DNA of 64,000 bases, taken from NCBI RefSeq assembly GCF_046630445.1, contig NC_092338.1, positions 202,647,501 to 202,711,500 of the forward strand. The letters run 5' to 3'. Source of the stretch: Rutidosis leptorrhynchoides (lineage: Eukaryota > Streptophyta > Magnoliopsida > Asterales > Asteraceae). Below, piece after piece: positions 11,301 through 21,525 of the stretch (positions are counted from its first letter, which is position 1; the number at the start of each line of letters is the position of its first letter). The translations under genes and the position numbers were made by a program. The notes under the pieces were generated by a model. That model had not been told where the DNA came from. It was given only the letters and a program-made list of their open reading frames with translations, and did no database searches.

Positions 11301-12155
11301 ATCGATTAAGTAGGAAACAGAAACATGTTTGAGTTGGGTTTCGATGGTTTGGATAATTGTAGTGTAGCTCATAATAGTTATGGGGAAATATGGTGAATAT
11401 ACAAGATGATGTGTATACATATATAGATAGATATAGAGAGAGATGGTAGTTAAAGTGACTAGTTGTGGGTTTGTGAAACAAACAAATACACAGTAAGTTA
11501 AATGTTAACTCCTGAATTTACGGATAATAATTATAATATAATAATATAAATAAATCATATGAAGTGAAACGTGTAGAAACACGGTTCAGCAGCCGGATTC
11601 CTAACTTATTAATGTTTCACGGGGTATTAAATCGTGTCCAATGCTAATCAGTTGTCGTATAAAAGTGTTCCTAAAATCCCAAATTTTTAGATTAAATATA
11701 TTTAATTATTTCACTCATTAACTGTTTGAAACCTGATAAAAAAAAATTCGTCTATAATTTATTTTTAATTTCAAGTAATATGTACGGAGTACTAAAACTC
11801 AACTCTTCAAAGTAAAAATATTTTTAATGATCCCAAATTTTATATATCTTAATTATGGATCATCGTTTATCTTTTTAAAATCACATAAGTTGGAGTTAAG
11901 TTTATCTAAATAATAATTGAATGATCAACGAGGGTTACAATCATTTAATAATTTCATTTAATATAGATTATATATATGCATTTATTTACAAATATTTGTT
12001 CGTGAATCGTCGAGTACAGTCGAAGGTCAAATGAATTCATGAAACAATTCAAAATTTTTGAGACTCAACTTTACAGACTTTGCTTATTGTGTTAAAATAT
12101 TAAATCGTATCGAGAGTTTGGTTTAAAATTAGTCAAAATTTTTCGGGTCGTAACA
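8342..12155 (-). repeat. 5' LTR of element C (3814 bp)
   Basis: It starts TGTAAAAACC and ends GGGTCGTAACA on the plus strand, with the TATGC duplication just outside. It contains long TAA/ATG-rich simple sequence (about 9070-10260), a 228-bp tandem duplication that includes the probable TATA box (10817-11272), and a terminal 500 bases homologous to fragment G (56630-57529). Open frames inside it have no coding character. Confidence 0.9.
10817..11272 (-). repeat. 228-bp tandem duplication including the TATA box of the C LTR
   Basis: Copies 10817-11044 and 11045-11272 are almost identical; one visible difference is CAAACAGAT versus CAAATGGAT. Each ends with AAAATATATATAAGA, which on the element's strand is CTTATATATATTTT, a good TATA box. 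The LTR therefore has two tandem copies of its core promoter and early transcribed region. Confidence 0.88.
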
Positions 12156-12160
12156 TATGC

Positions 12161-12915
12161 CCATCTAGGGTAAGGATACCTAAGATTGGTTCTAGTAGCA
12201 TCGGAGTTTTTAGGAATTGGTAAACTTTGAAGAGTGAGTGTAAGATCTTGTAAGCTGGTTTCCAGCATTTTTACCGTTTGCGCGACGATGTCATCCTTCT
12301 CAGCAGCTTCATTGCTTTAATCTTCCTATTGTGCGGCTATTGTATCGAAGAGATTCCATGCTTCTTCTGCTGTTCGGGACATGAAATTACCTTGCGAGGC
12401 CATGTCTTGGAGAGACTTGTCATCTTTGGTCAAACCATTGTAAAGCGTACAGATTATGTCTGCCGACTTAACGAATGATTTGGATATCTTTTAAGCATCA
12501 TCTTTACTCTATTCCATGCTAGACACAATGACTCATTTTCTTTTTGAGAAAAGTTTGTGATGTCATTTCTTAAACAGGTTAGTAGGGAGGGTGGATAAAA
12601 TTTGTTTAGAAATTTAGTGGCTAGTTCCTCCCATGAATGTATTGAATTGTTAAGTTTGTCAAACCATGCTAAAGCATGTGCAGACAACGAATATTGAAAA
12701 AGATGAAGTTTCAAAATATTCTTCTCGTTTTCATCCTTAAAAGAGTGAACCAGATCGATAAAATTGTTTAAGTGAAAGTTCGGATCGTCAGTCGGTAATC
12801 CTTGAAATTTACAGATCATACTGACTAGTTTAATCATGTGTAAACTGATTTTAGGAATTCCTTCGGTTCCTAAGGTGATTGGTCCTCCTCTTCCCTCTAA
12901 GCATGACTAATGCAT
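12161..12915 (-). pseudogene. Gag N-terminal part of element D, interrupted by element C
   Basis: The frame can be followed from ATG at 12915. It has TAG at 12907-12909, the GGPITLGTEGIPKISLH leader and the FQGLPTDDPNFHLNNF motif typical of Athila/Tat capsid. Next come AHALAWFDKL and the SWEELATKFLNKFYPP segment. TAG at 12326-12328 and TAA at 12317-12319 follow, after a run that keeps the AEEAWNLFDTIA block. It ends exactly at the insertion point of C and resumes at 6598. Gag would form the virus-like particle. The start at 12915 is chosen because conserved residues lie upstream of the Met at 12837. Confidence 0.82.
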
Positions 12916-13264
12916 AGAAGCAAGGGTATTTTGTTATTCCATTTTCTTTAGATTTTCTGTTTAAAAAGACTTAAAAGTAACTTTTAGAAAATATTAATTG
13001 ACTAAAAGGATCGATAATTTAACAAAAATAAATTATTCTTGAAATTCGGTCGCTAACCTTATCGGATATTTCAGCTGATAGGATTTCTCACAGATTACTT
13101 GTATCTAGTTGGCTAGGCCGACTACGGAGAGGCAGGATCCTTTTGGTTCCAATATAATTGGAGACTGTTCGGAAAATCCAACAACCAAGTCTGTGTATAA
13201 TTGTTTTTCTTAGACACCACCAAACAATACTTTTGACTGTTTAAAATCTTTCACAATCAAAATA
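12916..13264 (-). other. 5' leader of element D
   Basis: This is non-coding sequence between primer site and gag. Nothing else is recognised in it. Confidence 0.6.
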
Positions 13265-13287
13265 TTCGATCCCCGGCAGCGGTGCCA
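13265..13287 (-). other. Primer-binding site of element D (tRNA-Asp)
   Basis: TTCGATCCCCGGCAGCGGTG followed by CCA matches the 3' end of plant tRNA-Asp(GTC) with two mismatches (AGC for AAC, GTG for GCG). It lies eight bases from the LTR. It is a primer site and not a tRNA gene, because no cloverleaf precedes it. Confidence 0.85.
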
Positions 13288-13295
13288 GAAAACTC

Positions 13296-15156
13296 TGATG
13301 TGACTACTGAAACGGACGGTTTTATTCGTGTGGTGTCATTAGGCCGCAGGACGTCAGATTCAATTGATCAGGGTAGTACACAGTGGTTTTGTTTATTTAT
13401 ATTATGCGGGGCCTAAATTTACTTTTACTTTCTAAGGTGTAGAAGGTGTAAGTTAACCTAGTGTCGTATTTTTGAATAGATTAACGAATTGAAAATCAAG
13501 TGGACAATTGTCTTTTATTTAAATAACCTAGATAAGGATAGTAGTTGGTTTAAGCTAAAAGTCCTAAGTGCAAAAAAGTAAATAAGTGGAAGGATATCCG
13601 GAGAATGCAGATCAGGTAAATGTTGACCAAGATATCAGTGTTGGGTTAGGTAAAGGTAATTATGCTTATGTTAAGGTTATGCTTGGAATGATGTAGCTCT
13701 GGTTGGATGAGCCAATTACACAGACCTACTTGTCTCTGAACTCTCGTAGTTCTCTTTGAGCAGTGAAAAGTATGTCACTTGGTTGTATAATTGAAAGGTA
13801 GCTATACCTCGGAGGTTATCCTCAGTAAAGTACTAGGTTTATTAGTGAGTTGAGCTCTAATCCTAACCCTCGTTATCAGTTTGGTTAACTGAATAACAAC
13901 GTGCCTTGTTGATTAAACACTGATCACAAACGGAAAGAGTCCGTCGGTTTAAGTTGGCAAAACCTTAAATAAAAACTAACAACCATTCCATCATACTAAT
14001 GAGATCATATCAGTTTAAGCATTATACAGCATTACAGTTGATATACTGAAAGTAAAGCAGATAGAAACTTAACAAATACCTAAACAGTTGATATGACTTA
14101 TTCCTAAGGCAACAATCAAACAATAACATGCAATAGGCTTGGGTCACATAGTAAAGGCACTAACTTGATCTTAACAGCTCCTAAGGAGTCTCTTAGGAAC
14201 ATTCAATAGGTATACTAGGTCATTCATGGCTCAATTCCTAAGTTCCGTGTCCAAAAAGCGCATTAGATGCCTCTCGGGAACTCCGGCCATACCGAGTTCA
14301 TAGAATCTTCAGATACAGTATAACCAGGGGTCTTAATCCTATGAAGTAGTTAATTTCATATAGGTGGACACGTCCTAATCACAACCTAAGTTGGTCAATC
14401 CTTAAGATGCTAGCATACAAATCTATCAGACTTCCTAGTTCTGTATTACAACAGTAATCGTACTAAATTAACATAATTACGCTAACCCAAACTTCTATCA
14501 TGGCAACATACAGATTAATTAAGCTATCATGGTAATATCGGAACGCATTATTAAACATAAAAATTAAGAACACATGTTTAATACAAAATATAAGTGTTTC
14601 GGATAAAAACCTGAAAAGGCCGAAGAAATCTGCCCGAGATCGTAGGGTCTCGCCGGGATATCCTCCGAAAAATAAAAGCTAAGCTAACTACTATTAAAAA
14701 CTAACTAAAAGCTTGAAAATATAAAGTGAATTACAAATTGAGTGTGTGTTAAAATGGATGGAGAAAGCCCTTTAAATAGACTTGGATTTTGCCTGCAAAT
14801 GGCTGGCAGGCCGTTTGGCAAGCCATTTGGCAGGCCGTTTGCAGGGGCCGTTTGGCAAGTCAAGCAGTTTACAGGGGCCGTTTATCCTGGCCATTTAGCA
14901 GGCTGTTCGTGAGTCAGGCAGGCCGTTTGGCAAGCCATTTGGTCTGCCTGGTCAGCTAATATTCACTGGATCGTAACTTGATTTCTTGTCTTTCACCGTT
15001 TTCGCTCCATTTTACTTGATTCTTTTTGCATTGCCTTCATAATTACTTAATCTACAAAATCAATCGAAAAAGCGATAATATTGCCAACAAAGTTTGAATC
15101 TTTATTGTTCTAGGGCTTAATATTGGGGTAAAAAAATGACTTTTTGACCGATATCA
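13296..15156 (-). repeat. 5' LTR of element D (about 1861 bp)
   Basis: It starts TGATGTGAC beside the primer site and ends CGATATCA. The right end is set by the TG...CA rule and by loss of LTR character; the partner LTR is outside the window, so the right border is a good guess only. U3 carries GGC-rich repeats and a TATA box near 14771-14780. Confidence 0.75.
14771..14945 (-). promoter_or_regulatory. Probable promoter of the D LTR: TATA box with upstream GGCCGTTTGGCA repeats
   Basis: On the minus strand TCTATTTAAAGGGC (14767-14780) is a TATA box. Immediately upstream, 14790-14945 contains about ten variants of the 12-mer GGCCGTTTGGCA / GCCATTTGGCAG, alternating in an inverted-looking pattern. 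Confidence 0.6.
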
Positions 15157-15278
15157 GTAAACATAAAGTTAGTTTCCCAAAATGGTAAAAATTGCTACCA
15201 CCAATTATGAAGCGCTAGAAAAATTAGTCATTACGCCTGCTACCTCAGATTGGGTTAAAGATTACAAAGATATGAGAA
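15157..15278 (+). pseudogene. Short coding-like fragment of unknown origin, interrupted by the retroposon at 15279
   Basis: An open frame runs from 15159 with ATG at 15182 (starts MVKIATTNYEALEK) up to the retroposon. If the retroposon and one copy of its duplication are mentally removed, the frame continues at 17432 for about 13 more codons to a TAA. The residue mix is protein-like (Lys, Asp, Tyr, Trp), but I do not recognise it. It lies at the border of element D, which may have removed its upstream part. Confidence 0.3.
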
Positions 15279-17418
15279 AATGTGGGTCTTATTTTTTTTA
15301 CACAATAACCTTCCATAACCTTATGTCTATCCTTGGTGTCACAAGCACACACATACACTAACAACCTAACTTGTAGATATCATTATTCAGATCCCTCTAA
15401 TCAAAACTTCTCTACTAATGTTTAGACAACTACTCACTATTCCTAATCAACAAGATGTTGCTGGTGGTGGTGCTGCTCCTCCTCGTCCTTCAAGAACATC
15501 TGCCAAGTAGCACAAGTGCTCTAGAATCATAACAACAATCAAAACCACATGGACATATATCCAAGGAAACAACTTCATCACATACAATACACAATACAAC
15601 CCTCCAAAAATCTAACACATAACATTTTGCAGGAAAGAAATCAGAAGAACGCAACTCCTTAACACCCTGCACAACTTCTCAGGAAAGCAATGTACCAACC
15701 AAACGTTAGCTATAAATGCAACTAGGTAGAAATAGAAACAACAAACCACTACTGTTTAAACAACCAAAATATATTTTGCAAACAAATTCGTGATAATCAC
15801 AACTGCCAAAGAACTCAAGGAAAAAAGGACTATGCCAACATGCAGGCCACATTTGAGAACACAAGTCAAAGCACTTGCTCCCGCGTATTTTTGCTGGATT
15901 TGTTGCCGGTTTTTTGTCTTTCATATTTCTCCTTGTTCATTTAAGTCTTACAAAACCTGAACTACCTAGATTCTGTAACCAACAATTCGTATTGATTTCT
16001 CTAAAAAAAACCTTTTCTCTCACGCTCTCCTTCCTAGGGAATCACAACCAAATCTATTTTCATCTTTTCCCTATCATTTGTTTTTCCAGTCAGTTAGTAT
16101 TCTTTCTTCAAATTCTTTGTACCATTAATCAAACTCTCTGATTTGCATACTAATTGTTCAAAGGTAGACCACCTCATCTTTTTTACTTTCAGCCACCATC
16201 TCATATCTTTTAAACATTATTCTTTAAAACAACATAATCAACAGCATCTTTCTCTGGTGCCGCTACGCTCGGCCTCCAGCATCTTGTCGGAGTTCTGATG
16301 GTCCCTTTCTCCTGCCTTTTTTCCCCTTTATCTAGATCTATTTGTTAGCTCTCTTTTCCGACAGGTTGAGGCGGCGGCGACCTTCCTTATGGTGTTTTCC
16401 AGCGACACAGGCAGCGAATGACTCGCTTATTTTGTGTTTAAGGGGTTTATTTGGTAGATTCTCTTCTTCGACGTCTTTTTTTATGCTTATTCCGGTTGGG
16501 TGTGTTCTTCTTGGCTCCGGTGACCTCCGGTCAAACTCCGATGATCTCAGGTGATGATCTCCTGATGAGATCTTTGATTTAGGAGGTGTTAATGGTTGTG
16601 TATTCCCTGGATGTCATTTTATTTCCCTTTCGGTCGTCAAATCTAGTGCGTCGAAGTACTTGCTCCGGCGTATATTCGTCGAATTTGTTACAGGTTTTCT
16701 GTCTTTCGATTTTTTCCTTGTTCATCTAGGTCTTTTATTTAGAAAATGGCATTTATTTGCTTCTTGGTTTGTTATTGTGGATGTCCACTGTCGGCTGGTG
16801 GTATGTTGGCTGGCATCCGATTGGATTTTAGGTGGCCAGACGTGGTTGGTTGATTTAGGGTGAGTTTGGTTGAAGGTTACCTATATTTCCATTCCGCTCT
16901 GTTTCCCCTGTCTTCATTTTCGGTTCGAGTTGGATCGACGTTGTTGCCGCCGTAGTCGACTTTGTTGATATTGAAAAATGAGGTTTTTCTGGTGTGGTCG
17001 CTTGGGGGATTTTTGACCGCCCATTCGGTAGTTTGGTCTTTATTAGGGGGCTACTTCGGTTTTATTGTCTAAGGGGAGGTGTTTCTGGGTATCCTGGTGG
17101 ACGGAGCTAGCTGGTTTGCTAATGATTGGATGTGCTCTTTGGGTCGGGATGGTGCAGTTTTGGATCGGGTGATCTTTCCCGGGCCTGGTCGGGTTTGGGG
17201 GATGTATATTGAATTTTCGAATTTCAGCAGGAATGCAGTTAGGCCTTGGTTATGGTCTCTAATATTTGTCAAGATATATTAGTGTTTGAATTGTCCAATT
17301 TCAATTTCAATGTATGCAGGTTTTGGATTCGTTCACGAACTTCATATCATCAGATCCGGTAAATGATGTAATATGTATCTTGCTGATCTTTTTATAATAT
17401 ACATATATTTTTGTCAAA
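15279..17418 (+). mobile_element. Non-LTR retroposon (LINE-like, non-coding) with 13-bp target duplication
   Basis: AAAGATATGAGAA occurs at 15266-15278 and again at 17419-17431, a target duplication of the size made by target-primed reverse transcription. The 3' end has a T/A-rich tail (TATATTTTTGTCAAAA), like plant L1 ends. Two diverged copies of a stretch with TTGTTCAT and TTTTCTGTCTTTC lie at 15862-15951 and 16645-16735. A GC-richer block at 16250-16560 may be a 5' or promoter part. The start holds a short frame (15419-15511, ending RTSAK) that could be carried host mRNA. No reverse transcriptase is present, so it would need help in trans. Confidence 0.65.
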
Positions 17419-18120
17419 AAAGATATGAGAATACAATTTAGCAAGTATAGAAGATGTGCTCCTTAAAAATATATAATGCTTTTGTAATTGCTTATGATTA
17501 ATCCTTATTTTGTCCTTAGCAAGAAAGAAGCATCTTGTCAAATGCTCATAAACTACTTCGGTATAATCGCTAACAATCTACAATGCTTTTGTAAACAAAG
17601 CTTGCACGTAATGCTAAAATGGTCTGCTGACGTAGAACGCAACTGACCATATGCTTGATACTTTAACTCATATTACGTCTATAATAACTACAACATTTCA
17701 ACTTTATAAAATGATATATATTTGGGAGATTTTACTTCATTATTTAAGATATTTCTTTAACTTCACTAAACTCTTAGACTAGTTCATTTATACCATTTTT
17801 TTTAATTGTCGTGTACTGTATATGATTGTTAATGGTTCCCGTTCCATTTATGTATGTATCTCGAAACAGACTAGCCAGCAATAAGGCAAAATTCTCTCCA
17901 ATGAAACGACACCTTTTCCCTCCATCACCGAAAATAAAAATTCAAACCTCAACCCCACCATTCTCCACCATCTTCAACTCTTACACCACACATACCCACT
18001 TCTATTCTGCCACCTGCCACCCCTAACCACCCTATCACAACACCCATTTCCCCCTTTTCGACTTCAGACTCACCTTTTTGTGCGCCAACATTCAAAATAT
18101 ATACCCAATTTGACCCTCCT
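17419..18120 (+). other. Sequence between the retroposon and the LINE-like ORF, no clear gene
   Basis: After the target duplication there is AT-rich sequence with TTGTCCTTAG at about 17511-17520 that resembles an intron 3' end. A Pro/Thr/Ser-rich stretch follows (17880-18120, many CCACC and CACCC runs) that could be the 5' untranslated part of the next ORF. I find no supported gene. Confidence 0.3.
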
Positions 18121-18582
18121 CCTTTTCAATTCCTACCTATAATAATCCTTTGATCAGTGATGTTCAACCTCAACCTTCTTCCTTCCCGAAGGCTATTTCG
18201 GCTCCAACCGTTGTTATGTCATCACAACATGGATGCACTGTTCTTATCGGCCATTTAGAGTCTTTGATTAGATGACGCATGATCGAAGATACGTTTGGTA
18301 AGTTGGTTGTTTTGACCGAAATTAAATTTCGGCCTTCTAGAAGATATTCGTTTGTTTCTTTCATGGAAGAGTCTAGTGCTTCGGCTGCCGTCTCTTCTTT
18401 GAATGGATCCATGATTTTTGGTCGCCCTATTTGTGTAGGTTGGCCTGCTAATCTAAGTTTTCCGGAAAGCAAACGGTTGGGCCAAGCTACAAAGCAAAGT
18501 TTCTTCGAACTGAGCTTTAGTTGATGAGTTGGAATTATCTGTTCTTTTACTTGATTCGGTTCCGGTGAGACGTCAAACTTAA
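18121..18582 (+). pseudogene. RRM-domain N-terminal part of a LINE ORF1-like protein
   Basis: The plus-strand frame contains an RNA-recognition-motif fold: TVLIGHLESL (RNP2-like, near 18236), a TGA at about 18273, DTFGKLVVLTEIKF, then RRYSFVSFMEESSASAAVSS (RNP1-like) and IFGRPICVGWPA (near 18415). Plant LINE ORF1 proteins and many splicing proteins carry such an RRM. The following segment (18961-19987) resembles LINE ORF1, so I prefer a LINE. A decayed host RRM gene remains possible. The frame is open from 18279 to 18524 and ends before the MITE. Confidence 0.45.
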
Positions 18583-18956
18583 GGTGCGTTTGATATAACT
18601 GAATGAGTTAGTGTTGAATGATTCAGAATCTGAATGGTCTAGAGCCTCTGAATAAGGTTTGCTCTGAATGAAAAATAGTTGTTTGATAATCATTTAGAAT
18701 GAACGATATGAACCGACTAAAACTACCTTATTAACGTGTGACATGAATAAAAAATTTAATATACTTGTTACTTAGGTGATCAGGATGTGATTTGAGGAGA
18801 ATATTACAGATAAATTAGGCTCTTAATGGTTATGAGATTGTTTCAGAACCATTCAGCACCATATGTCATTCAGATGTCAGAAACAAACACACTGAATGCT
18901 GAATGGTTTAGTATTCAGTGCTGAACCATTCCATTAAGAGGCAAACAAACGCACCC
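18583..18956. mobile_element. MITE of about 375 bp (PIF/Harbinger-like) in the LINE ORF
   Basis: The ends are GGTGCGTTTG (18583-18592) and CAAACGCACC (18946-18955), a perfect 10-bp inverted repeat extended imperfectly by AAGG(G). TTAA flanks both sides (18579-18582 and 18957-18960), so the target duplication is TTA/TAA or TTAA. Internal sequence has repeated GAATG/CATTC motifs in inverted order (18601-18680 versus 18846-18935), so the element can fold. There is no transposase. Confidence 0.75.
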
Positions 18957-18960
18957 TTAA

Positions 18961-19987
18961 AGATTTGTTGATTCGGTGTAAGGTTAAAGTGGAGCACATC
19001 TTTTTGTTTGGGGTTTTTGCTTGCATCTGTGTTTGCGAGGATGTGATTAGTTCCTCTACTTCACTCGATGCCCCTTCCGATGAGTTCGTTTTCATCATTC
19101 CATATGCAGATTTTGCTTCGAGATTCAGCAGGTTTGCGTGGCCAGAACTCATTGGGGTTCTAATCACTTGCTTCTTTGATGTTAGCGCTCGAACCGTGGC
19201 AGGGTTGTTTGGTGAAGTTTTGACAGTTGTAAAGTCGATTTCGGCTCTAGGTAACCTTGATTCCATGTTTGTGTTCGTTAAATCGGCAAGGGTTAAACAC
19301 ATACACGACTTAGTAGACGTGGAACTCAATGACTTGGAAAAGTCGAACATTCAAGTTTGGGTTTCGGAAGTCTCTGATTTTGTGCATTTAGATCGAACAC
19401 TATCCATGGATTTTGATCAAGACATGATTGGGTTGATTATTTGTTCTATTATTCTTGATGAGGTCAATAATATTGGAGTCGTTCGGGAGAAGGAGTCAGT
19501 GGACGATGTTATTGACATTATTGAGGCTAAACATTCATGTTTGCTTTATCGTAATCACTTTGAAACATATAGAAATGGTGTTGATAAAGGCATGGTTTTT
19601 AGTTCAATTAGCAAGACCTTTAGAAAATTTGTTGTCATGTCGGAACCGATGGTCAAGGATACCGGCGAGATTATCTTTGGTAGTTTTGATCATCATGTTA
19701 TTGATAGTGTTACTAATGAACCTACTTCAGATCCTCCCTCGACTACTTTGGTGGACTTGTCAAAACCTTCGGTTACAGCTCTTTCCATTATGGATCCAAA
19801 AGGATTCAATTTTGTTAAGAACAAATGGCAAGTGTTGATGATGACGTTACAAAAGCGTTTGATGTGGACAAAAGTGGTGCTTCTACTTCATTAGGACCTC
19901 ATAAGTTTGCTAATGTTAAAAAGAAATGTGCTAGTTACAAGAATTTGGCACAAGTTGTTGAGGCGCCGGTTCGAGATGAAGACGCGA
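18961..19987 (+). pseudogene. LINE ORF1-like protein, middle and C-terminal part, cut by element E
   Basis: A frame of about 300 codons is open from 18965, shifting frame near 19825. The segment VSARTVAGLFGEVLTVV followed by SMFVFVKS and IQVWVSEV matches the general pattern of plant LINE ORF1, where a line like 'the helix-x-x-IA-x-x-G' is followed by a strand ending in a tryptophan. A Lys-rich end (FANVKKKCASYKNLAQVV) follows. The frame is cut at 19987 by the LTR of E; the RT/endonuclease ORF2 is not in the window. The MITE separates it from the RRM part. Confidence 0.4.
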
Positions 19988-21510
19988 TGTGCGTTTATTA
20001 TACTTATAAAAATCGGACAAAAACGTTTAATTTACTAACACACAAATGGGCAACGAATCTGAGTCATATGTAGCTAGTTAAAAGTAAGTCCGATCGATCC
20101 ACAGGGAGTAATGTGATTCAGAATTCGATAATCAAGTAATATTATTGTAGTAGAAAAAGGGGAGTTTTGTTTTGATTTTGAGAATATAAAAATACGTAAG
20201 TAAAGCGAATAGACAATAATAAGGAAATGGTGCCAACTTGAATGATTCCCTTTGACGTGGATTGTATAGGAACTAAACCGATTATTTTGTTAACGGTATA
20301 TAGCCTTATGACTACTGGCCAAATAATCACACGAATTCAACCAACAAGAATTAACCAACCCTCGTCGATCTTTCCCTGTCAGTCAAACTATACCTGACTA
20401 ATGACTGTGAGACTCAACCCAGTTTCACTCTCGTAGAACCACAAACTACAATGGGATACCTTATGCAATTACACAATTGCTAAGTTTCAATACCAACCAA
20501 TCACCAATCACACTCGTATACCAATCTCTTGGAAATATTCATGTAATTGTCTAGATCACCAGAGGTGTTGAAGCACAAATCGTATATTACGGATTAACTC
20601 TCGTTAACCGCTCAACAACCTATGTGATTGGAGTAAATCATCAAACCTAGCAACGATGGGTCTTTGGTTGAACACACAATCAAAAGTCAAATAACGCAAC
20701 AATATTACATGTTATTAACAATCCACAATCAAAGGTTCACAATCAAGTGAACACACAAAGATATTTAGCCTAGCGTAGTGCAAGAAAGATGAACAAGATG
20801 ATCAATACAAGTAAATCTCATACTTAAATTAATAAGAGAAGATAAACAAGAGTACCAATTGTTATGAAGATCAAATCTCACAAGATGTTGTTAACTATGA
20901 TTACAAAATGAAAAGAAAATGGGAATAAACCCTAAAAATCGCCCCAAAATCGCCTGGAACTTCAGAGTGCTGAAAAAAATACAAGTTGTCCCTTCAAATG
21001 ACCCAAAAATCGCTTTAAATACATCAGGTAACCCGTCGTGGGGTGGCACGCCGTCCTAATAAGTGGCACACCGTGCCATGTGGCTGCTGATTATGCTAGA
21101 TGTGAGACTGGCACACCGGGTCAAATAATGGCACACCGTGCCACCTGGTTTTTGCACCAATTCATCCTTTAAATGTGACAAAGTGGCCAAATATATTTAA
21201 AACGCGATGATGCACAACCCAACAATTATTAACTCAGCGAAAAATGATCCCGCGACATTGTTTTAGCATCAGCGAGCCCATGAAAACTTAAAAGCTTGCC
21301 TCTAATAATCTTCAATCATTATTCGATACACTAAATCGACTTCTGAGCTCAATTATCTTCAAAAATCTGCAACAAACTCCAAACGATGCTCCAAGAATGT
21401 ATTATTTAATCTTTAACCACAAATGAGCTAAACGGCTGCAAAAACGCACAAAAACACGATAAACGGAACTGATATTGCGACAATGAATTTATATGATTTA
21501 AGCAATATCA
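19988..21510 (-). repeat. 3' LTR of element E (about 1523 bp)
   Basis: The right border is clear (AATATCA followed by the polypurine tract). The left border TGTGCG at 19988 is chosen because the LINE-like reading frame ends there; CGCGA (19983-19987) would be the target site. GATCGATCCACAGGGAG at 20093-20110 is the usual conserved box near the U5 end of Athila LTRs. U3 holds four TGGCACACCGTGCCA-type palindromes. Confidence 0.75.
21011..21143 (-). promoter_or_regulatory. Probable promoter of the E LTR: TATA box and upstream GGCAC palindromes
   Basis: On the minus strand ATGTATTTAAAGCG (21011-21024) is a TATA box. Upstream of it lie four copies, some imperfect, of the palindrome TGGCACGGTGTGCCA (21043-21143; plus-strand form TGGCACACCGTGCCA at 21064-21078 and 21129-21143). 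Similar copies occur in the internal region at 26248-26412. Confidence 0.65.
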
Positions 21511-21525
21511 AATCCCCCACACTTG
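21511..21525 (-). other. Polypurine tract of element E
   Basis: AATCCCCCACACTTG on the plus strand is CAAGTGTGGGGGATT on the element's strand, directly touching the 3' LTR. It would prime second-strand DNA synthesis. Confidence 0.85.

Larger units (their letters stand above)
6599..12155 (-). mobile_element. Element C: non-autonomous Tekay-like LTR element inserted in gag-pol of D (TSD TATGC)
   Basis: The element is flanked by a perfect 5-bp target duplication, TATGC at 6594-6598 and 12156-12160. It has a 5' LTR of 3814 bp (8342-12155), a primer site for initiator tRNA-Met (8328-8339) and one coiled-coil ORF (7436-7960). A 119-bp remnant (6599-6717) of the 3' LTR matches 8342-8460. Gag, protease, RT and integrase are missing. 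Ends are TG...CA. The LTR is related to those of A and B (shared segment near 8870-9000). A deletion removed most of the 3' LTR and part of the internal region after insertion, because both target-site copies survive. Confidence 0.9.
1..15156 (-). mobile_element. Element D: Athila-type Ty3 LTR retrotransposon, 3' LTR off the left edge, interrupted by element C
   Basis: Reading right to left the element has a 5' LTR (13296-15156), a primer site matching the 3' end of plant tRNA-Asp (13265-13287), gag (12915-12161), then after the nested element C gag end/protease (6598-5799), RT and RNase H (5798-3601), integrase (3600-2300) and an extra ORF (2106-1255). The tRNA-Asp primer, the DLGAS protease motif and an extra ORF after integrase are typical of the Athila lineage. 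The 3' LTR is not in the window, so the target duplication cannot be checked; GTAAA at 15157-15161 would be its right copy. Gag and the 3' ORF have in-frame stops and pol has at least three frameshifts, so it is dead. Confidence 0.85.

Noticed and set aside
11217..11481. Two overlapping minus-strand frames of 67 and 81 codons
   Set aside because: Low-complexity LTR sequence rich in His, Thr and Tyr next to the TATA duplication; no domain.
13265..13287. tRNA-Asp 3' end as a tRNA gene
   Set aside because: Only 23 bases match, directly beside an LTR; it is the primer site of D.
17826..18026. 66-codon Pro/Thr-rich plus-strand frame
   Set aside because: Low complexity with no motif and no continuation; could be leader sequence of the LINE-like unit.
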